Shown: positions 38,043 through 49,296 of the stretch, in pieces | Numbering within the stretch: the stretch's first letter is position 1 | Layout of the letters: each line of letters opens with the position of its first letter | Origin: Mycolicibacterium poriferae | Lineage (GTDB): Bacteria; Actinomycetota; Actinomycetes; Mycobacteriales; Mycobacteriaceae | Assembly (NCBI RefSeq): GCF_010728325.1 | Contig: NZ_AP022570.1 | Location: 2,790,001-2,854,000, forward strand | Length of the DNA: 64,000 nt | Reading direction: 5' to 3' | Notes under the pieces: model-generated | What the model was told of the DNA's origin: nothing | What the model saw: the letters and a program-made list of their open reading frames with translations, nothing else | The model's database searches: none | Program-made: the position numbers and the translations under genes

Positions 38043-38501
38043 TCAGAAAGACACCCGCTTCGATGGGATGAGCGCGGCCAGCGCAGCACGCAGTGGGGCC
38101 TTGACCATGATGTCGAAGAAGTCGAAGTAGTCCCGCCACAACTCGATCTGTCCGTTGTGGACCTCGAAGGTTCCGCACACCCAGAACTGCAGGCGCACCG
38201 GGCCGAAGATCAATGCATCGGTGCGCTCGGTCAGCACGGTGCTGCCCTCTTGGGCGATCCGATGGAACTTGACGGCGAAACCCATCCGGCCCTGGCCGCG
38301 GCGCAGCAGATTCATGATCCGGGCCCGGCCACGCAGGGAAGGCAGGCCCACGTTCTGCCAGAGCAGGTCGGGAGCGGCCAGCGACTCGACGGTGTCGAAG
38401 TCCTCCTCGGCCATGGCGAACAGGAACTTCTGCACGATCTCGGCATTGTCGGCTGCCGCGGTGACGGTGGTGGTCGTCGCTTCCGGGACGTTGTCAGTCA
38501 T
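38043..38501 (-). CDS. ephG: Limonene-1,2-epoxide hydrolase-like protein EphG
   Basis: A 152-residue cone-shaped SnoaL-like epoxide hydrolase (Rv2740 EphG), which in M. tuberculosis acts on sterol or fatty epoxides. The helical start (NAEIVQKFLFAMAEEDF), WQNVGLPSLRGRARI and the catalytic Arg-Asp region (GTFEVHNGQIELWRDYFDF) fit the family. The start is ATG 38501 with a TAGGCT -10 box eight bases upstream; the frame upstream overlaps the glycosyltransferase gene and is rejected. Substrate is not known here. Confidence 0.88.
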   Translation of the reverse strand: MTDNVPEATTTTVTAAADNAEIVQKFLFAMAEEDFDTVESLAAPDLLWQNVGLPSLRGRARIMNLLRRGQGRMGFAVKFHRIAQEGSTVLTERTDALIFGPVRLQFWVCGTFEVHNGQIELWRDYFDFFDIMVKAPLRAALAALIPSKRVSF

Positions 38502-38509
38502 ATCGCCCG

Positions 38510-38515
38510 AGCCTA
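38510..38515 (-). promoter_or_regulatory. -10 box of ephG
   Basis: TAGGCT on the minus strand, eight bases before the ATG, with no ribosome site. Confidence 0.45.
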
Positions 38516-38544
38516 ACGCCGGACGGTGTGGCAGGGTAGCCCGC

Positions 38545-39717
38545 ATGCGCGTCGCCGTGGTCGCCGGACCGGACCCCGGACACGCCTTTCCGGCGCTGGC
38601 ACTGTGTCTGAAGTTCCTGGCGGCCGGCGACGAACCCACTCTGCTCACCGGCACCCGGTGGCTGGACGTGGCCCGCGCCGAGGGCATCGATGCCGTCGAA
38701 TTGGACGGGCTGGACCCGACCGCGGCCGACGACGACCGCGATGCCGGGGCCAAGATCCACCAACGGGCCGCGCGCATGGCCGTGCTCAACCGGCAGCGCA
38801 TCGCGGACCTGTCACCGGCAGTGGTGGTGTCGGATTCGATCACCACCTGCGGCGGCCTGGCCGCGGATCTGCTGGGTCTGCCCTGGATCGAGCTGAACAC
38901 CCATCCGCTCTACCGCCCGTCGAAGGGGTTGCCCCCGGTGGGTAGCGGCCTGGCGCCGGGGGTGGGGTTGCGGGGCAGGCTGCGGGACTCGCTTCTGCGC
39001 GCGCTGAGCGCCCGATCCTGGCGCGCCGGACAACGCCAGCGGGCGGAAGCGCGTGCCGGTATCGGTTTGCCGGAGACGGAGCGCGGGCCGGTGCGCCGCC
39101 TCATCGCCACCCTGCCTGCGCTGGAGGTGCCCCGGCCGGATTGGCCGGCGGAGGCTGTCGTCGTGGGTCCACTGCATTACGAACCGACGAATTCGGTCCT
39201 GCGGGTGCCCGCCGGAGACGGCCCGCTCGTGGTGGTCGCCCCGTCGACGGCCACCACCGGGGCACGCGGCATGGCCGAACTGGCGTTGGAGGTGCTGGTG
39301 CCCGGCGAGATTCTGCCGCCGGGTTCGCGGGTCGCGGTGTCCCAGCTCGATGATTCCGTGGGACCGGTGCCGCCGTGGGCCGTGGTCGGCCTGGGGCGCC
39401 AGGACGAACTCCTGGCCGATGCGGATCTGCTGATCTGCGGCGGTGGCCACGGCACCGTGGCCAAGTCACTGCTGGCCGGGGTGCCCATGGTGGTGGTGCC
39501 CGGCGGTGGAGATCAATGGGAGATCGCCAATCGTGTTGTGCGCCAAGGTAGTGCGCAACTCGTCCGGCCTCTGACAGTGGACGGCTTGACTGCGGCGGTC
39601 CGCGAGGTGCTGTCCGCGCCGCGTTACCGCGAGGCGGCCCGCCGGGCCGGCGCGACCGTGGCGCACGTCGCCGATCCGGTACGGGTGTGCCATGAGGCGT
39701 TGGGTGCCGCGGCGTAG
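38545..39717 (+). CDS. GT-B glycosyltransferase (Rv2739c-like)
   Basis: A 390-residue glycosyltransferase of the UDP-glycosyltransferase/MurG-like type. The N-terminal Rossmann part starts VAVVAGPDPGHAFPALAL, and the donor-sugar site is near the end: LICGGGHGTVAKSLLAGVPM, then VVVPGGGDQWEIANRVV. The acceptor is unknown; in mycobacteria such enzymes decorate lipids or antibiotics. The ATG 38545 gives a normal N-terminus. Its TAG stop forms the first three bases of the -10 box of the next gene. Confidence 0.87.
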   Translation: MRVAVVAGPDPGHAFPALALCLKFLAAGDEPTLLTGTRWLDVARAEGIDAVELDGLDPTAADDDRDAGAKIHQRAARMAVLNRQRIADLSPAVVVSDSITTCGGLAADLLGLPWIELNTHPLYRPSKGLPPVGSGLAPGVGLRGRLRDSLLRALSARSWRAGQRQRAEARAGIGLPETERGPVRRLIATLPALEVPRPDWPAEAVVVGPLHYEPTNSVLRVPAGDGPLVVVAPSTATTGARGMAELALEVLVPGEILPPGSRVAVSQLDDSVGPVPPWAVVGLGRQDELLADADLLICGGGHGTVAKSLLAGVPMVVVPGGGDQWEIANRVVRQGSAQLVRPLTVDGLTAAVREVLSAPRYREAARRAGATVAHVADPVRVCHEALGAAA

Positions 39718-39720
39718 ATT
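39715..39720 (+). promoter_or_regulatory. -10 box of the DUF3046 gene (leaderless)
   Basis: TAGATT begins with the stop codon of the glycosyltransferase gene and is followed by six bases and the GTG start. Confidence 0.58.
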
Positions 39721-39726
39721 GGCGCT

Positions 39727-39921
39727 GTGCGGTTGACGGAGTTCCACGAGCTGGTGACAGACCAGTTCGGTGCGATGCGGGCGTCGTCGATGCTGGTGGA
39801 CCACGTGCTGACCAGCATGGGCGGTCGTACCGCCGCCGAAGCGATCGAAGACGGTACGGACCCGCGCGACGTGTGGCGGGCGTTGTGCGCGGACTTCGAT
39901 GTCCCGCGGGACCAGTGGTGA
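39727..39921 (+). CDS. DUF3046 small protein (Rv2738c-like)
   Basis: A 64-residue helical protein (MRLTEFHELVTDQFG, then AEAIEDGTDPRDVWRALCAD), an actinobacterial family of unknown function normally found just upstream of recA-recX. The GTG is leaderless, placed by the -10 box. Here an alpha/beta hydrolase gene on the other strand lies between it and recA. Length is normal for the family. Confidence 0.85.
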   Translation: MRLTEFHELVTDQFGAMRASSMLVDHVLTSMGGRTAAEAIEDGTDPRDVWRALCADFDVPRDQW

Positions 39922-39948
39922 GGTTCTGACAGCAACTGATGGCTCGGC

Positions 39949-40848
39949 CTAGGCGCCTACATCGCCGAACACGCGGTGCAGAAAGGCGAGCTGATCGGCT
40001 TTGGCCTGAGGGTCGAGATAGATGTCGAAATGGCCGTAGGGATAGTGGCGCAGTTCGCCGCGCGGAGCGCGCTGGGCCGCCTTGATCGTCGATGCGGGCG
40101 GGGTCACGGTGTCCCGGTCGCACACACAGATCAGCACCGGCATGCGCAGCCCTGCGGTCTTGGTGCCCGGCCGGTAGAAGGGGAAGCGCAGCATCAGCCG
40201 GGCGGCGAACTCGTTACGCCACAACGAGTTCGGTCCCACGATCGCTTCGAACCCGGCCTTTGCGTCGGGTGAGGTCATCGCGGCCACGGCGCCGGGATCG
40301 CCGACGGCGGGCCTCAGCACGGCCGGGCGCCGACGCCACGCATGGATCTGGTCGCGGATTCCCGCCATAGTCAGCGCCGCCGCGGTACGTGGCGGCACCT
40401 CCCGGAGGGTGGGCAGCGCGTCGGTGAACGGTGCTTGGGAGATCACCGCCGCGATCCGGGGGTCGCCGGCGGCGACGGCGAGCACGTGACCGCCGGAGAA
40501 CGAGGACCCCCACACGACGATCCGGTCGGGGTCGACCCCCTCGAGGCGGCGGGCCCAGTCGACGACGGTGTGGTAGTCGGCGTGCTGCCGCCCGATGTCG
40601 AGCAGCTGGCGCGGTTGGCCGGTCGATGCGCCGAAGTGGCGATAGTCGAACAACACGACGAAGTAACCCGCGGCCTGGAACGCCTCGGCGTAGGCGGGCA
40701 GCCCGTCGTCGCGGGTCGCACTGAAGCCGTGTGCCATCACGACGCACGGACGGCCCGCGTCGGCGGTGGCGCCGGTCTCCGGCCGATAGAGATAGGCGGC
40801 GATCTGCTCGCGTTCGGCCCAAATGCGGACATCTTCGCGGGTCGGCAT
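39949..40848 (-). CDS. Alpha/beta hydrolase
   Basis: A 299-residue serine hydrolase counted from ATG 40848, which has a TACGGT -10 box six bases upstream; a GTG at 40878 in the same frame would add ten residues. The nucleophile elbow is WGSSFSGGH, the oxyanion region VMAHGFSAT, and the catalytic histidine lies in YPYGHFDIYLD. The helical cap is about 140-230. It resembles the peptidase or esterase-like hydrolases of the DUF1100 or S9-like kind; the substrate is unknown. Divergent from recA, with the recA LexA box between them. Confidence 0.82.
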   Translation of the reverse strand: MPTREDVRIWAEREQIAAYLYRPETGATADAGRPCVVMAHGFSATRDDGLPAYAEAFQAAGYFVVLFDYRHFGASTGQPRQLLDIGRQHADYHTVVDWARRLEGVDPDRIVVWGSSFSGGHVLAVAAGDPRIAAVISQAPFTDALPTLREVPPRTAAALTMAGIRDQIHAWRRRPAVLRPAVGDPGAVAAMTSPDAKAGFEAIVGPNSLWRNEFAARLMLRFPFYRPGTKTAGLRMPVLICVCDRDTVTPPASTIKAAQRAPRGELRHYPYGHFDIYLDPQAKADQLAFLHRVFGDVGA

Positions 40849-40854
40849 GTTCTG

Positions 40855-40860
40855 ACCGTA
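40855..40860 (-). promoter_or_regulatory. -10 box of the alpha/beta hydrolase gene
   Basis: TACGGT on the minus strand, six bases before ATG 40848. A -35 region would fall next to the recA LexA box, so LexA could affect this gene too. Confidence 0.42.
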
Positions 40861-40883
40861 GTCCGTCGGCGTGTCCACTTGAA

Positions 40884-40899
40884 TCGAACACCTGTTCGT
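40884..40899. promoter_or_regulatory. LexA (SOS) box of recA
   Basis: TCGAACACCTGTTCGT matches TCGAAC-N4-GTTCGA at all but the last base. A -10 box TACGCT follows directly at 40901-40906. Confidence 0.85.
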
Positions 40900-40900
40900 C

Positions 40901-40906
40901 TACGCT
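40901..40906 (+). promoter_or_regulatory. -10 box of the recA promoter
   Basis: TACGCT just after the LexA box places the box over the -35 region. The leader to the ATG at 41030 would be about 117 bases. Confidence 0.5.
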
Positions 40907-41029
40907 GGGGGCACGTTCGACTCAGCAGGGTCGAGGACTTACCAGCAGGACTTGTCGGTGCCCTGATCTACCGTCGCGGCTAACCGACCGAGAACCGGTC
41001 ACATAACGACTACCGGAGAGGTACCCACC

Positions 41030-43174
<2,145 letters not shown>

Positions 43175-43734
43175 CCGGCTGCCCGCGGAGCCCGCTGATC
43201 CAGCCAAGCGCGCCGAGCAGGCGCGGGCCGTGTGCCTGCGCCTGCTCACCGCCCGGGCTCGAACGCGTGCGGAATTGGCCGGTCAGCTGGCTAAACGCGG
43301 TTATCCCGACGATGTCAGCACCGAGGTCATCGAGCGGCTGTCCGAGGTGGGACTCGTCGACGACGAGGACTTCGCTGAGCAGTGGGTCCGATCGCGGCGG
43401 GCGAATGCGGGCAAGAGTAAACGGGCGCTGGCAGCCGAGCTGCGCGACAAGGGCGTCGACAACGACGTGATCACCACCGCGTTGGCTGACATCGACGCCG
43501 GGGCCGAGCGGGATCGCGCCGAGAAGTTGGTTCGTGACCGATTGCGTCGTGAGCGGCTGGGAGAGCCCGGGGACCGTGACGCGCAGAACAAGGCCACCCG
43601 CCGGCTCGTGGGCATGCTCGCCCGGCGCGGTTACAGCCAGAGTCTCGCGCTTGATGTCGTCACCACCGAGTTGGCCAACGAGTACGAACGGCGCCGCGTC
43701 TGACCTGTCGCCGACCTGAGATTGGGCGCGGGCG

Positions 43735-43998
43735 TCACCGCGACGTCGGTGCGGACCGCTGAGTGAAGTCGGCGGTCAGGCTTCGGGTGAGCACGCGGCG
43801 GATCGCGATCACGACGGCGGCCCCGGCGATCGCCGACCACGAGTTGTCGACGCTCAACCGTAGGAGGCCGGCGGCGATGAACAGCTCGAGGGTCACCCGA
43901 AGCGCCGGCAGCGGCTGCCGGAACACCGCGAGCGCAGCGGCACCCACCACGATGCCGGCGATACCGAAGCACCAGGAGGCGCCGACCAGGACATTCAT
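43735..43998 (-). CDS. Small membrane protein coupled to the DUF1622 gene
   Basis: An 87-residue protein with about three short membrane stretches (MNVLVGASWCFGIAGIVVGA, LRVTLELFIAAGLLRLS, AIAGAAVVIAIRRVL). Its ATG overlaps the stop of the DUF1622 gene (ATGA). The frame is open upstream through DUF1622 and part of gluD, but that portion overlaps conserved genes. Family not recognised. It ends the minus-strand unit that begins with gluA. Confidence 0.7.
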   Translation of the reverse strand: MNVLVGASWCFGIAGIVVGAAALAVFRQPLPALRVTLELFIAAGLLRLSVDNSWSAIAGAAVVIAIRRVLTRSLTADFTQRSAPTSR

Positions 43999-44426
43999 CA
44001 GCCTGCGGTTCCCGGCGGCGGCCGCGACTCGGCCAACTCGATCTCGTGCTGTTCCTGGGCGATCTCCCTGTTGAGGAAGTAGTTCAGAATCGTCCTGATT
44101 GCGGCGATGGCCGCCAGCTTTCCGATCTCCTCGAACGACGGCGAGATCGCGGTACGCAACACATCGGCGGCCAACTGGAACTCCAGGCCGAGCACCAGGA
44201 ACCGGGCCAGCGTGAGCCGAACCGCCGAGAATTGGTTGATGTCGCGCCGGGCCAGTGCCACCACGAATTTCACCGTCGCCACCACGGCGCCGATCATGAT
44301 GACGACGGCGCCGCCGGCCTCGATGAGCCGCACCATCGCATCGACCATGCCGCGCAAGGCCGATTCGGGCAGAACCTCGAGGGCCAGCACCTGATGAACC
44401 TGCGTCGTCGCCGAGGAGCCGATCAC
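43998..44426 (-). CDS. DUF1622 membrane protein
   Basis: A 142-residue DUF1622 protein with about three membrane segments (ALRGMVDAMVRLIEAGGAVV, VATVKFVVALAR, LARFLVLGLEFQLAADVL); the conserved centre LRTAISPSFEEIGKLAAIAA, IRTILNYFLNREI is plain. Function unknown. Its GTG overlaps the gluD stop as GTGA, so it is made with the glutamate transporter, which is unusual for the family as far as I know. Confidence 0.8.
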   Translation of the reverse strand: MIGSSATTQVHQVLALEVLPESALRGMVDAMVRLIEAGGAVVIMIGAVVATVKFVVALARRDINQFSAVRLTLARFLVLGLEFQLAADVLRTAISPSFEEIGKLAAIAAIRTILNYFLNREIAQEQHEIELAESRPPPGTAG

Positions 44427-45307
44427 GTGCCGCGGCTCTGGTCCCCGGCCGCTTCCATCGCCTCTTCGGCCTTCGGGTCCTCACGACCTTTGCGCGACTG
44501 CCGCAACCGGCGTTCCAGCCACGTCGCGAACCAGGAGAGCGTGAAGTTCAACGAGATCATCAGCAACGCGATGACGATGAGGGCGGGGATGTAGTTGCCG
44601 TAGGCCGAACCCACCGCGGTGCCCTGGCGCACCATCTCCACGAACGTGATCTGGTAGCCGATCGCGGTGTCCTTCAGCACCACCACCAGCTGCGAGATCA
44701 ACACCGGCAGCATGGATGTGACCGCCTGTGGCAGCAGAATCGCGCGCATGGTCTGGCCCCAGGTCAGCCCCAGCGCGGAGGCCGCCTCGGTCTGCCCCCG
44801 GGGAAGGGACTTGACCCCGGCGCGCACGATCTCCGCGATGACGGCGCCGTTGTACAACGTCAGACCGGTGATGACGCCTGCCAGCGCCAACTGACCGGAG
44901 GGGAACACCCCGTACACCGCGTACAGGAAATACGCGAAGATCATCATGATCAGCACGGGGACGGCGCGGAAGAACTCGACGATCACTCCGCACACCCCGC
45001 GGATGCCCGCATGGGCGGACAGCCGGCCCACCCCGAGGACGAACCCCAGCACCAACGCCAGGACGATCGACACCGCTGCTGCGGTGAGCGTGCCCTTCAC
45101 GCCGGGAAGCACGTAGGTGGTCCACAGGTTCGAGGTCAGAAACGGTTCCCACTTGGCCGCAGTCAGCTGACCGCGTTCCTGCAACTTGCCGAACACCAGC
45201 CAGGCGATCAGCAGCACCACCACCACTGTCACAGCAGAGATCAGCCGGTTGCGTACCCGCGCGCGGGGGCCGGGCGCGTCGAAGAGGACCGAGGAGCCTG
45301 CGCTCAC
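44423..45307 (-). CDS. gluD: Glutamate-type ABC transporter permease GluD
   Basis: A 294-residue membrane permease with an N-terminal membrane segment (SAVTVVVVLLIAWLVFG) and a HisM-type permease core with about five more segments. The coupling loop EAASALGLTWGQTMRAILLP (EAA motif) contacts the ATPase. The C-terminal tail is charged (about 265-294). With GluC it forms the transmembrane pair of a polar amino-acid importer. The start overlaps the gluC stop by one base, and the stop overlaps the DUF1622 start by four. Confidence 0.92.
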   Translation of the reverse strand: MSAGSSVLFDAPGPRARVRNRLISAVTVVVVLLIAWLVFGKLQERGQLTAAKWEPFLTSNLWTTYVLPGVKGTLTAAAVSIVLALVLGFVLGVGRLSAHAGIRGVCGVIVEFFRAVPVLIMMIFAYFLYAVYGVFPSGQLALAGVITGLTLYNGAVIAEIVRAGVKSLPRGQTEAASALGLTWGQTMRAILLPQAVTSMLPVLISQLVVVLKDTAIGYQITFVEMVRQGTAVGSAYGNYIPALIVIALLMISLNFTLSWFATWLERRLRQSRKGREDPKAEEAMEAAGDQSRGT

Positions 45308-45987
45308 TACCTGATCACCGCCAATCGTTTGCCCAGCCAGCCGAAGAACAGGCCGGTGGGCAGCGTGAGGATGACGAACCCGAGCGCGAAGATCCCGCCG
45401 ACCACCATGACCGCTGCGGTGTCCTCGATCATCTCCTTCATCAGCAACGCTGCCTCGAACACCCCGATGGCCGAGGCGATCGTGGTGTTCTTGGTCAGCG
45501 CGATCAGCACGGAACCCAGCGGGATGATCACCGCGCGAAATGCCTGCGGCAGCAGGACGATGGACAGGTTCTGGGAGAACGTCAGGCCCAGCGACCTGGC
45601 GGCCTCGGCCTGGCCGAGCGGGACCGTGTTGACCCCGGAACGCACGGTTTCACACACGAATGCCGCGGTGTAGACCGTCAACCCGAGCGCCGCCAGCCGG
45701 AAGTTGCTGTCCTCGATGAACGTCGGCGAATCCCGGCCGGCCAGCGTGATGCCCAGGGTCTGCGACAGACCCAGCGAGCAGAAGATGATGATCAGTGTCA
45801 ACGGAGTGTTGCGCACGACGTTGACGTAGCTGGTGCCCAGCCAATTCATCATCGGCACGGGTGAGAGCCGCATCGCGGCCAACAGTGTGCCGAGGACCAG
45901 CGCGCCGATGCCCGCGAACACCGTCAGCTGAATCGTCGTCCAGAACGCCTCGAAGATCTGGTCCCGATACTCGCTGAAAATCTCCAC
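45307..45987 (-). CDS. gluC: Glutamate-type ABC transporter permease GluC
   Basis: A 226-residue permease of the polar amino-acid family with about five membrane segments. The EAA coupling loop is EAARSLGLTFSQNLSIVLLP, and IQLTVFAGIGALVLGTLLA starts the first segment. It begins at a GTG 31 bases after gluB. In actinobacteria GluABCD imports glutamate; related systems take glutamine or aspartate, and sequence alone cannot tell. Confidence 0.92.
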   Translation of the reverse strand: MEIFSEYRDQIFEAFWTTIQLTVFAGIGALVLGTLLAAMRLSPVPMMNWLGTSYVNVVRNTPLTLIIIFCSLGLSQTLGITLAGRDSPTFIEDSNFRLAALGLTVYTAAFVCETVRSGVNTVPLGQAEAARSLGLTFSQNLSIVLLPQAFRAVIIPLGSVLIALTKNTTIASAIGVFEAALLMKEMIEDTAAVMVVGGIFALGFVILTLPTGLFFGWLGKRLAVIR

Positions 45988-46018
45988 GGGCGGCCCTGTC
46001 TACCGTCGGCTATCGGGC

Positions 46019-46840
46019 TCAGTTGTCCAGCGGCGGCGGGTTCGGCGCGGAGATGCCGGCCGGGCCCAGGTTCTTGTCGAAGGCCTCTTTCCAGGCGCCG
46101 CTCTCTTCCATCTTGAGCAACGCGTCGTTGATCTGCGTCCGCAGCTCGGTGTCGCCCTTCTTCAGGCCGATGCCGTAACGCTCCTCGGAGAACTGCTCAC
46201 CGACGATCTTGAAGGCACCCGGATCCTGCGCGGCGTAACCGGCCAGGATGACCTCGTCGGTGGTCACCGCGTCGACGGCGCCGTTCTTGAGCGCCTCGAT
46301 GCATGCCGAGTAGGTGTCGTACTGCTGCAGCTGGACGCGGGGGAACTCGTCCTTGATCTTCTGCGCCGGGGTGGAGCCGGACACCGAGCACAGGATCTTG
46401 TTGTTCTCCAGGTCGGCCGGGCCGTTGATGTCGTTGCTGTCCGAGCGCACGAGCAGGCTCTGGCCGGTGATCAGGTACGGCCCGGCGAAGTCCACCTTCT
46501 CCTTGCGGGAGTCGGTGATCGAGTAGGTCGCGGCGATGAAGTCGACCTGACCGTTCTGGATCAGCGTCTCGCGCTGCGCCGACGGGGCCTCCTTCCATTG
46601 GATCTGCTCCGGGGTGTAGCCCAGCTCGCCGGCGACGTAGGTGGCCACGTCGACATCGAACCCGCTCATCGTGCCGTCGGGATTGCGCATCCCGAGGCCG
46701 GGCTGGTCGAACTTGGTGCCGATGACGATCGAGTCGCCGTCACCGCCGCTGTCACCGCCGCACGCCACGGCGGCGAACGGAAGTGCGGCGGCCAGGGCGA
46801 CAGCACCGATGACGCGCGTGCGCAGCGATGTCCGGAACAT
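46019..46840 (-). CDS. gluB: Glutamate-type ABC transporter binding lipoprotein GluB
   Basis: A 273-residue solute-binding lipoprotein. The signal peptide has a lipobox AAVAC with the lipidated cysteine at about residue 27, followed by a Gly-Asp-rich linker. The binding core has the family signs VIGTKFDQPGLG, SGFDVDVATYVAGEL and VDFIAATYSITDSRKEKVDF, fitting amino-acid binding proteins. AAAGGA lies 12 bases upstream of the ATG. It is anchored on the outer face of the membrane and feeds GluC and GluD. Confidence 0.93.
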   Translation of the reverse strand: MFRTSLRTRVIGAVALAAALPFAAVACGGDSGGDGDSIVIGTKFDQPGLGMRNPDGTMSGFDVDVATYVAGELGYTPEQIQWKEAPSAQRETLIQNGQVDFIAATYSITDSRKEKVDFAGPYLITGQSLLVRSDSNDINGPADLENNKILCSVSGSTPAQKIKDEFPRVQLQQYDTYSACIEALKNGAVDAVTTDEVILAGYAAQDPGAFKIVGEQFSEERYGIGLKKGDTELRTQINDALLKMEESGAWKEAFDKNLGPAGISAPNPPPLDN

Positions 46841-46875
46841 GAGGATGTTTTCCTTTCGCGAGGCTGGTGGTCGGA

Positions 46876-47637
46876 TCAGTGATGCAGGATCTTGCCGAGG
46901 AAATCCTTGGCTCGATCGGATTGCGGGTTCTCAAAGAATTGCACAGGCTCGGCGTCCTCGACGATGGCGCCGTCGGACATGAACACCACGCGGTTGGCGG
47001 CCCGGCGGGCGAATCCCATCTCGTGTGTGACCACGACCATCGTCATGCCCTCGGTGGCCAGCGACGCCATGACCGCGAGCACTTCGTTGATCATCTCCGG
47101 ATCCAGGGCGCTGGTCGGTTCGTCGAACAGCATCACCTTCGGGTTCATCGCCAGTGAGCGGGCAATCGCGACCCGCTGCTGCTGCCCGCCGGACAATTGC
47201 GCGGGGTACTTGTTGGCCTGGTTGGCCACGCCCACCCGTTCGAGCAGGCTCATCGCCTTCTCGCGCGCCGCCGCCTTGGACATCTTGCGCACCTTCATCG
47301 GCGCCAGGGTGACGTTGTCCAGGATGGTCTTGTGGGCGAAGAGGTTGAAGGACTGGAAGACCATGCCGACGTCGGAGCGAAGCTGAGCCAGCCGGCGCCC
47401 TTCCTCCGGCAGCACCTCGCCGTCGATTTCGATGGTGCCCGAATCGATGGTCTCCAGCCGGTTGATGGTGCGGCACAGCGTCGACTTGCCCGACCCTGAC
47501 GGGCCCAGCACGACGACCACCTGTCCCTTGCCGACCTCGAGGTTGATGTTCTGGAGAACGTGCAGGTCACCGAAGTGCTTGTTGACCTCTTTCATCGAGA
47601 TCATCGGCACGTCAGGGGACTCCCTGGGGCTCTCCAT
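46876..47637 (-). CDS. gluA: Glutamate-type ABC transporter ATPase GluA
   Basis: A 253-residue ABC ATPase, first gene of the unit. Walker A is [12 protein letters not shown], the signature is [13 protein letters not shown], Walker B is [12 protein letters not shown] and the switch histidine is in [10 protein letters not shown]. High identity to amino-acid importer ATPases is plain from the [19 protein letters not shown] region. The chosen ATG 47637 has a TAAGGT -10 box eight bases upstream; further in-frame starts lie upstream but are weaker. It is divergent from miaB, 126 bases apart. Confidence 0.93.
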   Translation of the reverse strand: MESPRESPDVPMISMKEVNKHFGDLHVLQNINLEVGKGQVVVVLGPSGSGKSTLCRTINRLETIDSGTIEIDGEVLPEEGRRLAQLRSDVGMVFQSFNLFAHKTILDNVTLAPMKVRKMSKAAAREKAMSLLERVGVANQANKYPAQLSGGQQQRVAIARSLAMNPKVMLFDEPTSALDPEMINEVLAVMASLATEGMTMVVVTHEMGFARRAANRVVFMSDGAIVEDAEPVQFFENPQSDRAKDFLGKILHH

Positions 47638-47645
47638 GCGCAGAG

Positions 47646-47651
47646 ACCTTA
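47646..47651 (-). promoter_or_regulatory. -10 box of the gluABCD unit
   Basis: TAAGGT on the minus strand, eight bases before ATG 47637. No ribosome site lies between. Confidence 0.45.
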
Positions 47652-47751
47652 CCCAGGTGACGCTCACCGTGCCGGGAACTCGCCGATCCACGGCCATCTG
47701 CTGCCCGTCAACGCGGTCAAACCGCGCGGCGGGCGGGGGCGGTGGCCTCCG

Positions 47752-47757
47752 TAGGAT
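47752..47757 (+). promoter_or_regulatory. -10 box of miaB (leaderless)
   Basis: TAGGAT is followed by six bases and the GTG of miaB. Confidence 0.62.
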
Positions 47758-47763
47758 GGGTCC

Positions 47764-49296
47764 GTGACTTCCATGGTGACGCAGCAGGCGTTCGGGGTGG
47801 ACCCGGCGCAGGACACGCGCACCTTCCAGGTCAGAACCTACGGGTGTCAGATGAACGTGCACGACTCCGAACGGCTCGCGGGGCTGCTCGAAGCGGCGGG
47901 TTACCGCCGCGCCGAGGACGGCACGGACGCCGACGTCGTGGTGTTCAACACCTGTGCGGTGCGGGAGAACGCCGACAACAAGCTGTACGGAAACCTCAGC
48001 CACCTGGCCCCGCGCAAACAATCCGATCCGCGCATGCAGATCGCCGTCGGGGGCTGTCTCGCCCAGAAAGACCGGGAGATGGTGCTGCGCAAGGCGCCGT
48101 GGGTCGACGTGGTGTTCGGCACCCACAACATCGGCTCGCTGCCGGCTCTGCTCGAACGGGCGCGCCACAACCGCGTCGCACAGGTCGAAATCGCCGAGGC
48201 CTTGCAGGAATTCCCGTCCGCGCTGCCGGCCAGTCGCGAATCCGCCTACGCGGCTTGGGTTTCCATCTCGGTAGGGTGCAACAACACCTGCACGTTCTGC
48301 ATCGTTCCGGCGTTGCGCGGCAAAGAGGTGGACCGCCGTCCCGGCGACGTGCTCGCCGAGGTCGAAACCCTGGTGCAGCAGGGCGTGGTGGAGATCACCC
48401 TGCTGGGCCAGAACGTCAATGCCTACGGTGTCTCGTTCGCCGACCCGAACACCGACCGGGATCGCGGTGCGTTCGCCAAACTGCTGAGAGCCTGTGGGCG
48501 CATCGACGGGCTCGAGCGGGTGCGCTTCACCTCACCGCACCCGGCGGAGTTCACCGACGACGTCATCGAGGCGATGGCCGAAACGCCCAACGTGTGCCCG
48601 ACCCTGCACATGCCGCTGCAGTCCGGCTCCGACCGTGTTCTGCGGGCGATGCGCCGGTCCTACCGGGCCGAGCGCTACCTGGGCATCATCGAGCGGGTAC
48701 GTGCCGCCATCCCGCATGCGGCGATCACCACCGACCTCATCGTCGGTTTTCCGGGGGAGACCGAGGAGGACTTCCAGGCCACCCTCGACGTGGTCGCCGC
48801 GTCCCGGTTCGCCAGTGCGTTCACCTTCCAATACTCCAAGCGTCCCGGCACTCCCGCCGCGGACTTGCCGGGCCAGGTACCCAAAGCTGTTGTCTCCGAG
48901 CGTTACCAGCGACTGATCGAGTTGCAGGAGCGGATCTCGCTGGAGGAGAACACCGCAGTGATCGGGCAGTCCGTGGAACTGCTCGTCGCGACCGGCGAGG
49001 GACGCAAAGACGCCGCCACCGCTCGGATGTCGGGGCGCGCCCGCGACGGGCGATTGGTCCACTTCCAACCCGGTGAGTTCGGCGAGCAGATCCGGCCCGG
49101 GGACATCGTCGTGACCACCGTCACCGGTGCGGCCCCGCACCATCTGATCGCCGACGGTGCGCTGCTCGAGCACCGGCGCACCCGCGCGGGGGATGCACAC
49201 ATCGCCGGTCGCATGCCGCGCACCGGCGTGAGCCTGGGTATGCCCGCGGTGGGCGCGTCGCCCACGCCGGCCGCGGTGGCGGGGTGTCAGCGATGA
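47764..49296 (+). CDS. miaB: tRNA methylthiotransferase MiaB
   Basis: Radical-SAM enzyme of 510 residues that adds a methylthio group to isopentenyl-adenosine at position 37 of tRNAs; the isopentenyl group is put on by MiaA, encoded at 53198. The N-terminal domain holds one cluster ([32 protein letters not shown]), the SAM site is [14 protein letters not shown], and a TRAM domain (about 385-455) follows. The C-terminal 50 residues are a variable tail. The stop overlaps the next gene by four bases. Confidence 0.95.
   Translation: MTSMVTQQAFGVDPAQDTRTFQVRTYGCQMNVHDSERLAGLLEAAGYRRAEDGTDADVVVFNTCAVRENADNKLYGNLSHLAPRKQSDPRMQIAVGGCLAQKDREMVLRKAPWVDVVFGTHNIGSLPALLERARHNRVAQVEIAEALQEFPSALPASRESAYAAWVSISVGCNNTCTFCIVPALRGKEVDRRPGDVLAEVETLVQQGVVEITLLGQNVNAYGVSFADPNTDRDRGAFAKLLRACGRIDGLERVRFTSPHPAEFTDDVIEAMAETPNVCPTLHMPLQSGSDRVLRAMRRSYRAERYLGIIERVRAAIPHAAITTDLIVGFPGETEEDFQATLDVVAASRFASAFTFQYSKRPGTPAADLPGQVPKAVVSERYQRLIELQERISLEENTAVIGQSVELLVATGEGRKDAATARMSGRARDGRLVHFQPGEFGEQIRPGDIVVTTVTGAAPHHLIADGALLEHRRTRAGDAHIAGRMPRTGVSLGMPAVGASPTPAAVAGCQR

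Noticed and set aside
47742-49076. Open frame of 444 codons on the plus strand within miaB
   Set aside because: Out of frame with miaB, whose radical-SAM motifs fix the true frame.
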